Shown piece by piece: positions 20,519-31,507 of a stretch of DNA of 64,000 nt. Origin of the DNA: Pseudoneurospora amorphoporcata (Eukaryota > Ascomycota > Sordariomycetes > Sordariales > Sordariaceae). The stretch is from NCBI GenBank assembly GCA_033297205.1, contig MU859066.1, positions 248,001-312,000 of the forward strand. Direction: 5' to 3'. Each line of letters opens with the position of its first letter. Positions within the stretch are counted from its first letter, which is position 1. Below the pieces are notes generated by a model. The model was not told the DNA's origin. It searched no databases and saw only the letters and a program-made list of their open reading frames with translations. Position numbers and translations under genes: made by a program.

Positions 20519-23503
20519 ATGGCGTACCCCGTCTTGCCTAGCCCCGACAACTTCCTCGCTGTTGCTCTCGTCATCAACCGTTCTCGGGACGGCCCGCGAT
20601 TTGTTTTCCACTATCCTCCCCACGTCTTACCACCACAGGCTACGGCAGCCGCAAGAGATGGCGATGATCTGGATGACCTGGACGAAGAAGACGAGACCCT
20701 TCTGCATCGAGTTTCCCATGCCGTCGGTATCGATGCCAGCTCTTCGTCCCCGTTAAAGGAGTCCGAGCTGTCACAGTGGAACCACGATGACCATCTCTTC
20801 ACCGAGAGCGGCACTCAAATCGTTCCTTGGGAGCACGTTGCTGGCTTTCCAACCAAGGATCTGGAAAACATCTTGACTCCGGCCAGGGCCTATCACAAAC
20901 GCTTGTTCCAGGTTTCCTTGGATCCTCTCTACTGCGTTTCGTATCCCATATACGTGCCGGAGAACGGGGTCTGGCGGAAGAAGAGCAAGAAGCAGCAAAA
21001 GCAGCGAGACCGTGATGACCCCGGCCCGACAGATACGGACGGTCCCGCGAAGACCAGTGACAAAGGCCCCTCGGATGTAGACCAGCCTGCTGTCAAACCA
21101 ACCGAAGAGGCCGAAGACAAGAAGAGTTCCATGACCATGTTCAACCTTGTCTTCATCTTGAACCCCAAGAGGCATGAGGTTGCTGACCTTGTCGACATAC
21201 TCTACACGCATATCATCAAGAAAGTCAATAAGGCATATAAGTACTGCCAACAGAGGAGTGATTTCATATGGAAAGAATCTAAGAAGATTCTAGCCTTGAA
21301 GGACAAGGGTCGGGAAGACAGTGAGTGCCTCCGTCAGCTCCATCGCTGGACTCTGCTAATACGCCTTGCTTGTGAACCAGAGAGCAAGATGAGCCAGTTG
21401 TGGGAAGAGATCCTATCAAACTCCTCACTGGCAGCGTCTATGCAGGACATATACGACGCCATATCACGGAACAGAATTGCTGCCATCCAGCTCGAGACCA
21501 TTGAGGGTGTGGTCACTCACTCCGTGCAGATTCCTGTGCCATTTCATGTGCCCGATCTGCACCAGGACGGCCAAGGGGAGGAACAGCTTGGTCTATGGTT
21601 GACGACAGCAAACTCGCTGCAAGCCGACGAGAGCGTGGAGGAGCCCGAATATCTGGACAAGACGTTTGCGCTCCTCCTGATGGCAGAAGAGAAAAAGGTC
21701 ATCAACGAACTGCTGGGGCCCGAATCTGACCCTACCACACAGGCCATGATCGAGTTTGTACGCCGGTGCAAGCCCAATCTGTCCTTCCACCAAGTGCAAC
21801 AACAGGCAAGCAGTATCCTGTCGCCTCCTCAGGTGCGGAGGTTCGCCCAGCATTTCATCTTCTGGCGACGAGCCATCGCTATCCCACCTCTGCACGGCCG
21901 CGACATGTACATCGTGAGCCCCAACTGCGACCTGCGCAGACTCCCTCAAGCAGCTGCCCAGTGGGCGAGACAGTTCCCACTTTCACCACCGCTGCCTAAC
22001 TTTTTGGCCGAGCTGAGCGTTGCACCGCGGCCATATAAACTGCACTGTCCGAGTAAGGCTCACCGGCCTCTTTATATGGCTATGCTGGCGTGGTTGATGC
22101 GTGGCGGATGGGTCACCCAGCTCTGCACCTTCGCTTACGTTGTAGTCTGGCCGGAGATCATATACGAGGTTGAATATGAACTAGAGGCAGAGGAGATTGC
22201 GCGTGAGAAGGCGAAAGCACAGAATAGGGGCCGGGAGGAGGATCAAGGCCACAAACACGATGACATGCTGTCTCCAACAACGGCGGACAACAGTGCTGAT
22301 ATGGGAGGGCTTGGTAACAACGTGTTGGCAGCGGCACTCAGCGAGGGTCCCCTAGCAGGTTTCGCCGGATCTGGGTTCCTTTCTCTCACGGCCGATTCGA
22401 CATCGGTCTCGGACCTCGATTCCTCGGCCGCAACTCTCCGTGACCTCTCGGTCTCGCACTCACCCACTCTTTCCCGCACCCAACCAGCTTCTACCCCCAT
22501 CAACGAGTTCCTCCCCACTCTAACCTCGCCCATGTCCACCACCTCGCTCTCGGCCCTCATCCTCGGAACCAGCGATCACATGACCAATAACCCTTACAAG
22601 GAAAACAACCACAACAACAACGACCGTTCCTCCTCCCCCACCGCCTCCTACACCTCCACCAAAACGCTCAACACGCTCAACACGCTCAACCCACCCCGCC
22701 CCACCCTCCAGCTCACCCGCACCATATCCGAAGACACCAACGCCTCAACCGGCACTTCCTCCACACACCACCAGCCCACGCCCGCCGAGCAGGCCGCAGA
22801 AAAAGCCCGACTGGAGCGCATAGCCGACAAAGCGGCGCGCGAGCTTGCGGAGCGGGCCATGGCGCATGCTAGAAAGGCTGTGCCGCAGGCGACGAGACAC
22901 CCGAGCGTGAACCATGCTAAGCACCTGCTGGCTATGAGCCCGCATATCATCCTGGATGCGAAAAAGGCCACGGGGAAGGAGAGCTTGTATTTGAGTGCTA
23001 TTGAGAGGAGGTTGAGGGGGCGGAGTGGTGAGATGGCGGCGGCGGCGGCGGCGGCTGCTGCTGCTGCGTCTGAGGCTGGTGCAGCGGATGCCGCTGGCGC
23101 TGGTGCAGAGGGAATGGGACCGGGACCGGAGGAGTCTGCTGGTGCCGCTAACGTTAACAACAACAATCTCAATGGCGCCAGCGGTGCAAACACCGCGACA
23201 GGCAATGATTCCACAATCATCCCATCCGCTTCCACCAATCCCATTACCACCGCCGGCGCTACAACAACCGGCAGACCCGGAGGATTGGCAGGAGCACGTA
23301 CCGTCTCCGGATCAGCTACCGCTCAACGAGGGAGCAAGGACTGGGACGAGCGGGTAGCCAACACGTGGCCTCAGTTCTGGAAGTACTTTAACGGGCGGTC
23401 GGCGCTGGAGCGGATTGCGTTACAGGAGGATATGAAGCGGAAGGAGGCGTGGTCGTTGTTGACGGCTATGAGCGAGTATTTGTTTTGTACTAGACACTGG
23501 TGA
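20519..23503 (+). CDS. npr3: Npr3, SEACIT/GATOR1 subunit
   Basis: Starts at the first in-frame ATG, giving the family's opening PDNFLAVALVINRSRDGPRFVFHYP. Two exons, 20519-21320 and 21381-23503, after removing a 60-nt stop-free intron; the protein is then 974 residues (994 if read through). The longin-type N-terminal module is interrupted by a charged insert (residues about 155-205) before MTMFNLVFIL; the C-terminal part contains the winged-helix-like segment ending YFNGRSALERIALQEDMKRKEAW. Between them is a long disordered region with Ser/Thr/Asn repeats, a 9-bp in-frame repeat (TLNTLNTLN, about 22665-22690) and polyalanine runs. Npr3 with Npr2 and Iml1 forms the Rag/Gtr GTPase-activating complex that restrains TORC1 when amino acids are scarce, at the vacuole. 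Confidence 0.94.
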   Translation: MAYPVLPSPDNFLAVALVINRSRDGPRFVFHYPPHVLPPQATAAARDGDDLDDLDEEDETLLHRVSHAVGIDASSSSPLKESELSQWNHDDHLFTESGTQIVPWEHVAGFPTKDLENILTPARAYHKRLFQVSLDPLYCVSYPIYVPENGVWRKKSKKQQKQRDRDDPGPTDTDGPAKTSDKGPSDVDQPAVKPTEEAEDKKSSMTMFNLVFILNPKRHEVADLVDILYTHIIKKVNKAYKYCQQRSDFIWKESKKILALKDKGREDSECLRQLHRWTLLIRLACEPESKMSQLWEEILSNSSLAASMQDIYDAISRNRIAAIQLETIEGVVTHSVQIPVPFHVPDLHQDGQGEEQLGLWLTTANSLQADESVEEPEYLDKTFALLLMAEEKKVINELLGPESDPTTQAMIEFVRRCKPNLSFHQVQQQASSILSPPQVRRFAQHFIFWRRAIAIPPLHGRDMYIVSPNCDLRRLPQAAAQWARQFPLSPPLPNFLAELSVAPRPYKLHCPSKAHRPLYMAMLAWLMRGGWVTQLCTFAYVVVWPEIIYEVEYELEAEEIAREKAKAQNRGREEDQGHKHDDMLSPTTADNSADMGGLGNNVLAAALSEGPLAGFAGSGFLSLTADSTSVSDLDSSAATLRDLSVSHSPTLSRTQPASTPINEFLPTLTSPMSTTSLSALILGTSDHMTNNPYKENNHNNNDRSSSPTASYTSTKTLNTLNTLNPPRPTLQLTRTISEDTNASTGTSSTHHQPTPAEQAAEKARLERIADKAARELAERAMAHARKAVPQATRHPSVNHAKHLLAMSPHIILDAKKATGKESLYLSAIERRLRGRSGEMAAAAAAAAAAASEAGAADAAGAGAEGMGPGPEESAGAANVNNNNLNGASGANTATGNDSTIIPSASTNPITTAGATTTGRPGGLAGARTVSGSATAQRGSKDWDERVANTWPQFWKYFNGRSALERIALQEDMKRKEAWSLLTAMSEYLFCTRHW
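21321..21380 (+). other. npr3: Stop-free 60-nt intron in npr3
   Basis: Begins GTGAGT, contains TGCTAATAC (a near-ideal branch site) 23 bases before a CAG acceptor. Its length is a multiple of three and the frame has no stop, so the ORF runs through it. Splicing joins REDK to SKMSQLWEEIL, which fits the family better than the read-through version with 20 extra residues. Confidence 0.8.
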
Positions 23504-24557
23504 GAAGATCGACGGGGAAGGACTGTGTAAATACAAACTTGCATTGGTATGCCGGTAAATGAGTATGGTTGGTTGCGGATACTTAAAGTATTTTTCGTCG
23601 GAAGATGAAATCTCTCGCGAGTACAGGCCCATAACCAACAGTGTTGTTTGTGAGATGGAAGGGGCGCCGGTCGACCTTCACCCGCCACGGCACATCCGTA
23701 TCCACTCAGGAAACCTTCCCTTGTGATGCACCAGCAGGACGGTTGGCAACGGGTCCTTAGACGCGCTGCCCGGCAGCCCTGGATATGAAATGCTCGGCTT
23801 TGTCAGAATTGAACGCATATTGATCGGCATAACAGGGAGTCACGAAGCTTGGACCGTAATCGGAGGCAACAATTTAGGTAGATAGAGCGGTGATTGTCAT
23901 GATTGTGTTAAAGTAAAAACGTTGAGAAACAAACTTAACGCCTCCTCGATGCTACCGCGATGAAATCCCCAAACCGCCCGAGGTATAATCGTCATAAGCA
24001 GGAGAAAGCCACAGGTAGTACGCCATAGTGACCGGCACCATAAAAACATGACACCGAAGAGACCGGACCAACAAGATAACGTTCAAGAACGATACTTCAA
24101 TGAGATCACTCGCCATCTCTCTGCGCTATCACGTATAAACCATACTAGGTGATTGGGGCCATATGCCTTCAATATACACACGATACTCCGTCCGACGAAA
24201 AGAAAACACTCGCAAAAAAGAATAGAAGCGGAAACCCGAAACAGAAAAACAAGACCCAGTCTGTACGCCCATGTGCCAAACCACATTCGTGCTCGATCCC
24301 TGAACGACCAGTGAATGCTAAGTACCTAGACCCCGTTCCCCATGTGCCGCTGCGATGAAAATGCAAATCAGGGATGTGAAAGCCTGTCAAGTGATGATCA
24401 TGGCCGAGATAAAAAAAAAAATGATATATCCATAAGCTTCCAAGAGATGGTAAAGAGATGAGAAAGCCCCCCTGCGTTCGTAAAAAACGAAAAAAAAAAA
24501 AAAAGATAACCGAAAATCCACACCAGCATCGCGATCAAACAAATCTGATTTCTACGA
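23504..24557. other. Convergent 3' flanks of npr3 and bHLH gene
   Basis: About 1 kb between two stop codons facing each other. AT-richer than the genes, with A-runs at about 24411 and 24490. No credible ORF. Confidence 0.65.
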
Positions 24558-26159
24558 TCATTGAGTTAAGTCCATTCCATACTCGTCCTCCTCTTTGAAC
24601 TCCATGTCAGCACCATCATCCTCATAATCAAGGAAGTCGCCGGCATCGAGGCCATCGTTGAACTTTCCGTCGGCGCCACCGTGGGCGGGACTGGTGGAAA
24701 GGTGTTCGCCATTGACACCATTGGTGTTCAAGGGCTCGCCCTTGTAGTCCGTATGATGGGGAACGCGAAGGCCAGTGCCAGCCGTTCGAGAGTACGAGAA
24801 TCCCCGGGACTTCCCGCTGCCGTCCTCTCCTCTGGCGATAGCCTCCATGAGCTCCGTCTGCATCCGCTTCTCATCATCAGTGATCTCAAAGGGTACCGTA
24901 CCCCCACGCTCCAACAAGGCATTGATGAGCTCTTCTTGTTGTTGAATCTTGAGGTAGGCCATCCACATGAGATCCCGGGTCCAGCTCACCGCACCATTCA
25001 AAATGTCGCCCTTGTTGGGGCCCTTGTCCTTCTCCTCGATCGGCAGGCCTGTTGTGATGTTTCCAGCCGTGCTGCCAGCAGCTCGTCTTGCTCCAGGTCC
25101 AGCTAGGGCTGATGTGGCTTGAGAAGGACTTGAGATGCCCGCAAGCGTGGGTGAAAGGGGCGTTCCATTCTGAATCGCCTTGCGAATTTTCTCATCCTCC
25201 AGACGATGGGCAGGAACCAACTTGCTAAGGTCTTGAATGCGCTCGTTGATATTGTCACGTCTTCGTCTTTCAACGAGGTTGTGTGACTCGCGCCTCCTCT
25301 TCCGTTTTGCTTCTTGTGTCGACACAGATGAGGTCGTGGTCCCAAGCTTGGCGGGCATGGATGTGCCGCCCTTCAACAGAATGTCATTGATTTGCGCATG
25401 GGGCCCATGAAGGCCCGCCTGAAGGGGTGATGAGAAACCAGACCCAGGAAACGAGGACAGGCTCTGTGGGGTTTGCATCCACTGCGCGGAATGGGACTTC
25501 TCATGATGGGGGCCTGATGTCCTGATGGGCTGAGGGCCAAATGATCCCGAGTTTACCGAAAGTCCTGCCATGTCTATCGCCTTGGGTGTAAGTGGGCTGC
25601 GTGTAGTAGACGACTTGCGCTGCATGGTTTGCGGTATTCTGGTACGTGCTTTCGCGCTCAAGAAGTTCGGGTCAGTCCCATCGCTGTTCATGTCATTGTT
25701 CGCTAATGGTGACCCGGCGTATGACATGGGCGACTGAAGCGATGTGCCGAAGGATTGAGGGTGCTGAATTTGGCGGAAATGGGAAAAGTTGTGGACAAAT
25801 GGCGAGGCTATCGGATCGCCGTCGGGTGTGCTCGAGTAGCCATTCGTGTGGGCTTGACTGATGGGCAAGCTTTGATGATAAGAGTCCGGGAAGTTCATGC
25901 CATGAACATCGTTCATTCCGCCGAAGTCCTGCCCATGACCCTGCATTCCGACATGAGGGTCACTGGGACTGTTTAAACCGTCCAGAAGCTCGTCGTCTCC
26001 GAACAGAGCTGAGCCGCTGGAGTACCCGCTGGATGGGTTGTTGGTGTGGTTAAGGTAGTTGTTTTGGAACGAGCCATGAAAGTTGCCTCCCATAGCCAGG
26101 TCGTTTGGGTCGATGCCTCCTCCGCTATGCCCGCCCATTGGGAATCCGTGCTGTGCCAT
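24558..26159 (-). CDS. bHLH transcription factor with expanded loop
   Basis: A continuous 533-codon ORF from the ATG at 26159. The reading frame is open upstream only because it runs through a probable leader intron. Residues 1-280 are Gly/Ser/His/Asn-rich and disordered. The basic region (KRKRRRESHNLVERRRRDN, about 285-303) has the H-E-R residues of E-box (CACGTG-type) binders; helix 1 is INERIQDLSKLVP. A loop of roughly 60-70 residues rich in Ala/Gly/Ser/Pro follows, then KGDILNGAVSWTRDLMWMAYLKIQQQEEL as helix 2 and a start of a coiled coil, near 385-415. The C-terminus is acidic. The expanded loop is a known trait of a Pezizomycotina bHLH group that includes Aspergillus AnBH1, a regulator linked to penicillin genes. 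The exact target pathway here is unknown. Confidence 0.88.
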   Translation of the reverse strand: MAQHGFPMGGHSGGGIDPNDLAMGGNFHGSFQNNYLNHTNNPSSGYSSGSALFGDDELLDGLNSPSDPHVGMQGHGQDFGGMNDVHGMNFPDSYHQSLPISQAHTNGYSSTPDGDPIASPFVHNFSHFRQIQHPQSFGTSLQSPMSYAGSPLANNDMNSDGTDPNFLSAKARTRIPQTMQRKSSTTRSPLTPKAIDMAGLSVNSGSFGPQPIRTSGPHHEKSHSAQWMQTPQSLSSFPGSGFSSPLQAGLHGPHAQINDILLKGGTSMPAKLGTTTSSVSTQEAKRKRRRESHNLVERRRRDNINERIQDLSKLVPAHRLEDEKIRKAIQNGTPLSPTLAGISSPSQATSALAGPGARRAAGSTAGNITTGLPIEEKDKGPNKGDILNGAVSWTRDLMWMAYLKIQQQEELINALLERGGTVPFEITDDEKRMQTELMEAIARGEDGSGKSRGFSYSRTAGTGLRVPHHTDYKGEPLNTNGVNGEHLSTSPAHGGADGKFNDGLDAGDFLDYEDDGADMEFKEEDEYGMDLTQ

Positions 26160-29100
26160 ATTGTGTGGCGTGTAGACGAGTTTTGTAAGTAACGCAGGCC
26201 CTAGAGTGCTAGAAGCGTCAGCAACATGCCCCAGCATCGTGCCAAATATTGTACGTATGAAGTGCTTACCTTGGCAATCAGCCAGCCATACAACAGAAAT
26301 GGGAATCAATCGAACAACAGCGAGGTCGAGTGTGACTCGGTGCGGCGGTAGGGGTGGCGGGCTGGCTTAGAGCAATGTCGGAAGACGCCGGGAGAGAGCA
26401 AACTGCTAAGGCTGACGTGTCGCTAAGTCGCGGTGGTCTGAGGACAGGATATTCGGTTGGAACTGGGGATCAATGACGTCCAGTTCTTTCAGAAGCGCTG
26501 GTAAGGTTTGCGTAGAATTAAAGCCCGTATCGTCGAGGTTTGTCGAAGTCGGCGGTTGGTGAACGGTTTGTTGTGGGCGATTATGGGTGGATGTCAGGTT
26601 GGGTGTGTAGCCGCCTAACTGCCTTTGGCAATGTTCGGACAAGTTTGCAACGGGTGCCCGTGAAGACAAGGGAGCCGAGTCGCCGAAGAGGACAACAAAG
26701 GCAATGCAATGCAATGAAAGAGGAAGAAAGGGGCAAGCGATTGTCAAATACGCAGCCTTCTTTTTGTCGGATCTTGTCTACGCTTCGGTCGCCGAATAGG
26801 AACGGAGAACGAAAGCGACAAGGGGTGCGAAGTGGTTGCAGGTTGCAGTGGTTGCAGTGAGTGGTTCGCGGTTGAGATTTAAAGCTTCAGTTCAATCGGC
26901 CTTTTCTGTTGGGCAATGACTGGGATGAGTCAGCAGAACGTCCCGTTTAAATGCACGGCAGCACACCAGGACAGCGGCAGGTTGCTACCTCGTTGTGGGT
27001 GTTTTGAAGCAGGCGCGAGGCATCACAGCAGACGGCAGACAGCGGAAGGAAGAAGCGAGGTGCAGGGAGGAGAATGAGTTAGGAGAGGAAGGAATCAACT
27101 CTTGGGTTAAAGTTGTGTGCGATGGTCCGTCTGCGAGAGGGGAAACTTTTGGGGTGGAAGGTGGGGACTAACGGAAAGGCGGTAAAGCGGAGGCACTGGA
27201 TGTCCTATTACAGGTCGTGTAATGGGCCTATATAGTGTACTTGTATTGTACGTACAGCCACAAAGATGGAATGTACTCGTATATCGGTAATCGTAATCCG
27301 TCCTCTGCGGTAATAGTGGTTTGCGCAACCCTAGCACTTCCAAGAGACCCGGGAGGCAACAAATGCTGACGCGAGGTGTAAGAAGAGGAGTGTGAGGGAG
27401 GGGGGGCGAGGGCGCTGCAGTGGTTGGAATTCGCAACCAGACGAGAATGTTTGGGCGTTGAGAATTCCGTCGGTTGGAGAGGCGCTGTAAAAATGGCTGT
27501 TTAAGTCTGTGCACACACAGTGCTAGGTGGAAGGCGTTAGAAGGCCAAGGCCAAGCGCATCGACCTCAAAAGAGGAGCCTGTCCTATTCGAGCACAAATT
27601 TGTATGCGCTCCGAGCGGTAACTTGGCTGGCTGGCTGCGGGTTGTATGAGCGGAACACAGCGCGGAAGCGGCGGCTGAGGCAGGCTGAGTTGCACGTACT
27701 TCTGCGTAGGGCGTGAGTCAACTTCCGACGATTACAGGATTGCCCAAGAATGATGTTTTTGGCTCGCTGTTCGAGAAGGCGAGTCAAGAGATGTATGCAG
27801 TTGGAGATCGCGATGACTTATAAAGAGGTGAAAACTGTCCAACCTCGAGCGCCCTGCAGGAGGATGGTCTTGAGCAGAGAAAGAGGCGGGGTACGGAGTG
27901 GGGAGGAGTAGGCAATGGGGGACGAGAAGAAAGATTTGAGATGTGATGAGAACGGGGGAAAATACCAGGGCCAAGAGCGCTTGGAGTAGAGGATATCCTC
28001 AGAATCGTGTGTGGATGCTCGATCCGTATTCCGCAATTCCTAATGCGCACCACAAAAGATGCTTGTTGCCTGTGTTTCGCCAAAGGGTGCTAAACTGTGC
28101 TGTGTTGGTATTATGAGGCGAGAGAGTTGTGGTAACTCTTCCGAATGTATACCTAAGATTATGCCGGCGTGTCGGCGATGAATGACTAACACGCAAAATG
28201 ATCCGCCGGACAATAGGAGTTCGTGCTTGGGAGTAGCTATCTGGCTTGGTCTTTCCGACCGTCTTGTGTAGGGTTTGGGAGTGTCTTGTGGGTAGGTTGT
28301 AATGAGCTCTTCTCAAAGCGTGCGCCGTAACTGATCCATCAACCGTCAACCTCTGTGCAATGCCTTGGGGTACTTGCGTGAATCCGGATGCTGCCATCCC
28401 CAGTCTCGGACTTACACTACCGATCCGAAGTGGGTCCTGGTCAAGGTGATGCCCGGGCTGTCCGCGGGTCTCCAATCTCCTTTCACGGTTTGGACCTCGT
28501 CCTCTGTCGTCCGCTGTCGACCGCTTCCTCTCCGCCAGGTGACGGTTGCTGACAATTTTCTTGTTAATTAATCGGCCCTCAACGCTCACGACTGACTGTT
28601 TGTCGTTGAGGTTAACAAGGCTGGCCCCCAAGAATGATGACGGGTGTGAGTCCCTATAAGCTGACTGCCCAGCCCAGGTTCGATCACTTGATTGGAGCAA
28701 TCCACGGAACCTTGTATAAGCGAGATAGTCTCCAGGCTGTTGAATATGGGGTCGTGGCCTTGTGTCCTGCCTTGTGAGTCCAGTGTGTTCTCTCAATCTG
28801 CCTGTGAATACTCCTTAAGATGCTCCAGATCCGAAATGCTCTTTGAGACTCCACGGCCTTCTTTTCCCGCATAAAAACTGTCCAAGTGGATGCCGGCCCC
28901 GGTTGGTTAATTGCCCGATGTCTGATGTCTCTTGTTTCCTTGTGGTTGTGGAGGGCGTACAGGGGAGCACTGATGTTCGTCTGGCTGAACCTGGTTGAGG
29001 CTCGTGCAACTCGAGATATGGGAGAATGAAGGTGGCGTTTGAAGTAACTGGACAGTGACAAGGTGAGCGCTGCCTGGTAGTTAGAGATGGATGGCCAGTG

Positions 29101-31507
29101 TTTATGCAACCTCGCAACAAAAAGTCAAGTATTGCAGTAGAAGAGTAGTTCGGATTACGGTGAAGGTTTACAAAAAGCCCATGACATCCAAGCGGCTCAT
29201 CATCATCTTATATACTGATACTGACCGAGGAGAGGGCAAAGATGTGTATACGAGGCCACCCACACATTCCAATACCGATGGCTTGTCAACAATGTCTTCT
29301 GACCTTATCGGTTAAAAAGGGTGGGCTGGTATCATGGCAGGAATCAAGATGCAAGCAATTCAACATCGCCCGGTTTTTCTGTGGATTTCCCTCGACGTCT
29401 TTTGGGGTGTTGATTTAGCTGATCGGGAACATCGGAGGAGATGGGAGATTTTGTAAAGGCAAGATGGGCGAAGAGCATCCTGCCATGATGGAGGGCATCT
29501 GTCTATCAGCGTGACTGGGCGGGTGAGACACTAAGGCACACCAATCCGAAAACGTTGACCATGGCAACCTCACACCCAGTTCACGACCCATGCTCCCACG
29601 GTCTACATCTACTCCAGGCCCGGACTGTTTTATCCGATCCGAGTTATCAAGACTGTGGGTGGTATCTAAACTTGAAAGATTAGAAACACAGAATCACCTA
29701 GTGCATAATGCTGCGCTTAGAGCTACCATATACGAGTGTTTCGTGAGCTCAGCAATACACATGCCAATAAACCATCAATATGCCATGCACGTCGCCTCCT
29801 ATCGAGTATATTTCCGGCCGTAACCGCTAACTCCTCCAAGAAGATGCCCTCCTTCAGGCGGATACACGATAATTCCGAGGCAGAAAGGGCCACTCACCGA
29901 GAAACCCGACTGACGTCCAGCAGGCGAGGAGCCGGCCGATGTAGGTAGGACTCTTGAACAGCAAGGGGAGGCTTAGGTAGTGACAGATCAAAGCCATCGC
30001 CATCTCCATCCCCATCGTCGTCTTATCGCGCCAAGTGTCATCTGAGACGTTAAGCCCTCGTCGTTATCAGGATCAGAGCCTGCTTTCCAGTTCCCATAGT
30101 AGGACTGCGCTAGGCAAGCGAGGCGTGGTGGTGTTGTACTGTGGTCTCCGAGATCTGACGTTGGCTCATGGACCCCGCACCCTTTCGAAGATCAAGGAGA
30201 CGCCCCATGCAATTCATATGAATTCCATGCTTCGCTATGCCGTATGTCGAGCACGATTGATTGCCGCAACTCACATCGGAAGTCATGTCGACTGAAGGCT
30301 GTCTCTCTGGAGCAAGTTGTGCAACATTCTCGACATTGGTTGCGCCTGTAGGACTGCTTCCCCTCATGGCGATGGCGGCGGACTGCCCCTCCAAACGAAG
30401 GGGTTCAACTTTTGGAGATGCTACACTAAGAGGAGCCCGGTGAGTGGATGCCTTCCCATGTCGCTTTGGATGCCACCCTACGAGCTGGGTCCGTGATCAG
30501 CTTGTGGATCAAGGATGGTGTGGGCTGGCCAATCAAATGACAGATGTCAAGCCTGTGGTTGCGTCCGATCAGGCCGTTGCATGCGCATTCAGTCCCACCT
30601 CACTGCCGCCGCTAGCTGGCGGAGAGCTGGCCAACTTGGCTAGAGCCAGCAAGCTTCAACTCCGGGCATTATTGTGTAGGGCATCAACCTAACCTGTCAC
30701 CATTGCGACACGCCCCAACACGCGCATTTGAGCTGTCCCATCCATCACCTATACTATCCAGACTCTCCTATTACTTGCACCTTCACACAACCGTGTACCC
30801 TACCGCTATTGCACCAAGTAATCGGCCACCTAGCCAGCCATCCAAGATACCCGGGTTGCCGACAGCGTGTGCCAGGCATCCCTAGCGACACTGTCGAACA
30901 CGCACACCGCGTCGGAAGGCGGCGACTGGAAACACGGAACTCTCCCCGAGACGACCCCCCAAGCGTTTCCAGCATCTGGGAGACAAGGGCTTGAAACAGA
31001 TCGCCAAAACCTGCTATTTTTGCAGCCGATAGCCTCCAGAGCTGCCGCGAGCTTGACTGCGGTATCATCTGAACACCAAACGTGGGTCTTATTCTTGTCA
31101 ACCTCCGGTCGCCTGGTGGTCGCCTGATTGCCTCTTCCCTGATATCAAACATCAAGACTAACTCTCCCTCCTCGGATACAGCCTGTGGTCGCTTCTGTCA
31201 GTCGCCCTACCCGCTGCGAGCGTATCTCATCGCACCACCCTCTCCGGCACCGTTATCCAATAGCACCGCTTGCTCGACCATCTACACACCCCTTTTTCAT
31301 CCAATCTATCACAAGTCAGCTCCGGCCGTGTTTGTCAGTAACCGTTCTCGTAAAGACGGTCACTGGACACTATCTTCACATCGGTTTATAGCACTGGCCA
31401 ACTTGCGGTCCTGGACGAAACGAGACCGGATCTCTCGCATCTCACAGAGGCTCCACCCCCACGACCTCATACTACCGACACCCTAGACATCCCCTCTCCT
31501 GGGCATT
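26160..31507. other. 5.3-kb region without a supported gene
   Basis: Lies between two divergent genes (bHLH on minus, sft2 on plus), so it includes two promoters and long leaders. Many short ORFs occur; the longest open frame (27999-28796, minus, 265 codons) begins at a non-ATG codon and shows no domain or family-like pattern. No tRNA, transposon remnant or long repeat was seen. C/T-rich tracts appear near the sft2 end (30700-31500), consistent with a fungal leader. Confidence 0.55.
26201..26269 (-). other. Probable 5' UTR intron of the bHLH gene
   Basis: On the minus strand GTAAGC at 26269 follows CCAAG; a GCTGAC branch-like motif precedes CTAG acceptors ending at 26209 or 26201, so the intron would be 61 or 69 nt, about 45 bases before the start codon. 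It explains why the frame is open upstream of the real start. Confidence 0.6.

Noticed and set aside
26160..26309. N-terminal extension of the bHLH gene by 50 codons
   Set aside because: The frame is open only because it reads through a probable leader intron; the ATG at 26159 fits better.
27999..28796. 265-codon open frame on the minus strand
   Set aside because: Starts at a non-ATG codon and has no domain, hydrophobic pattern or splice partners; treated as chance.
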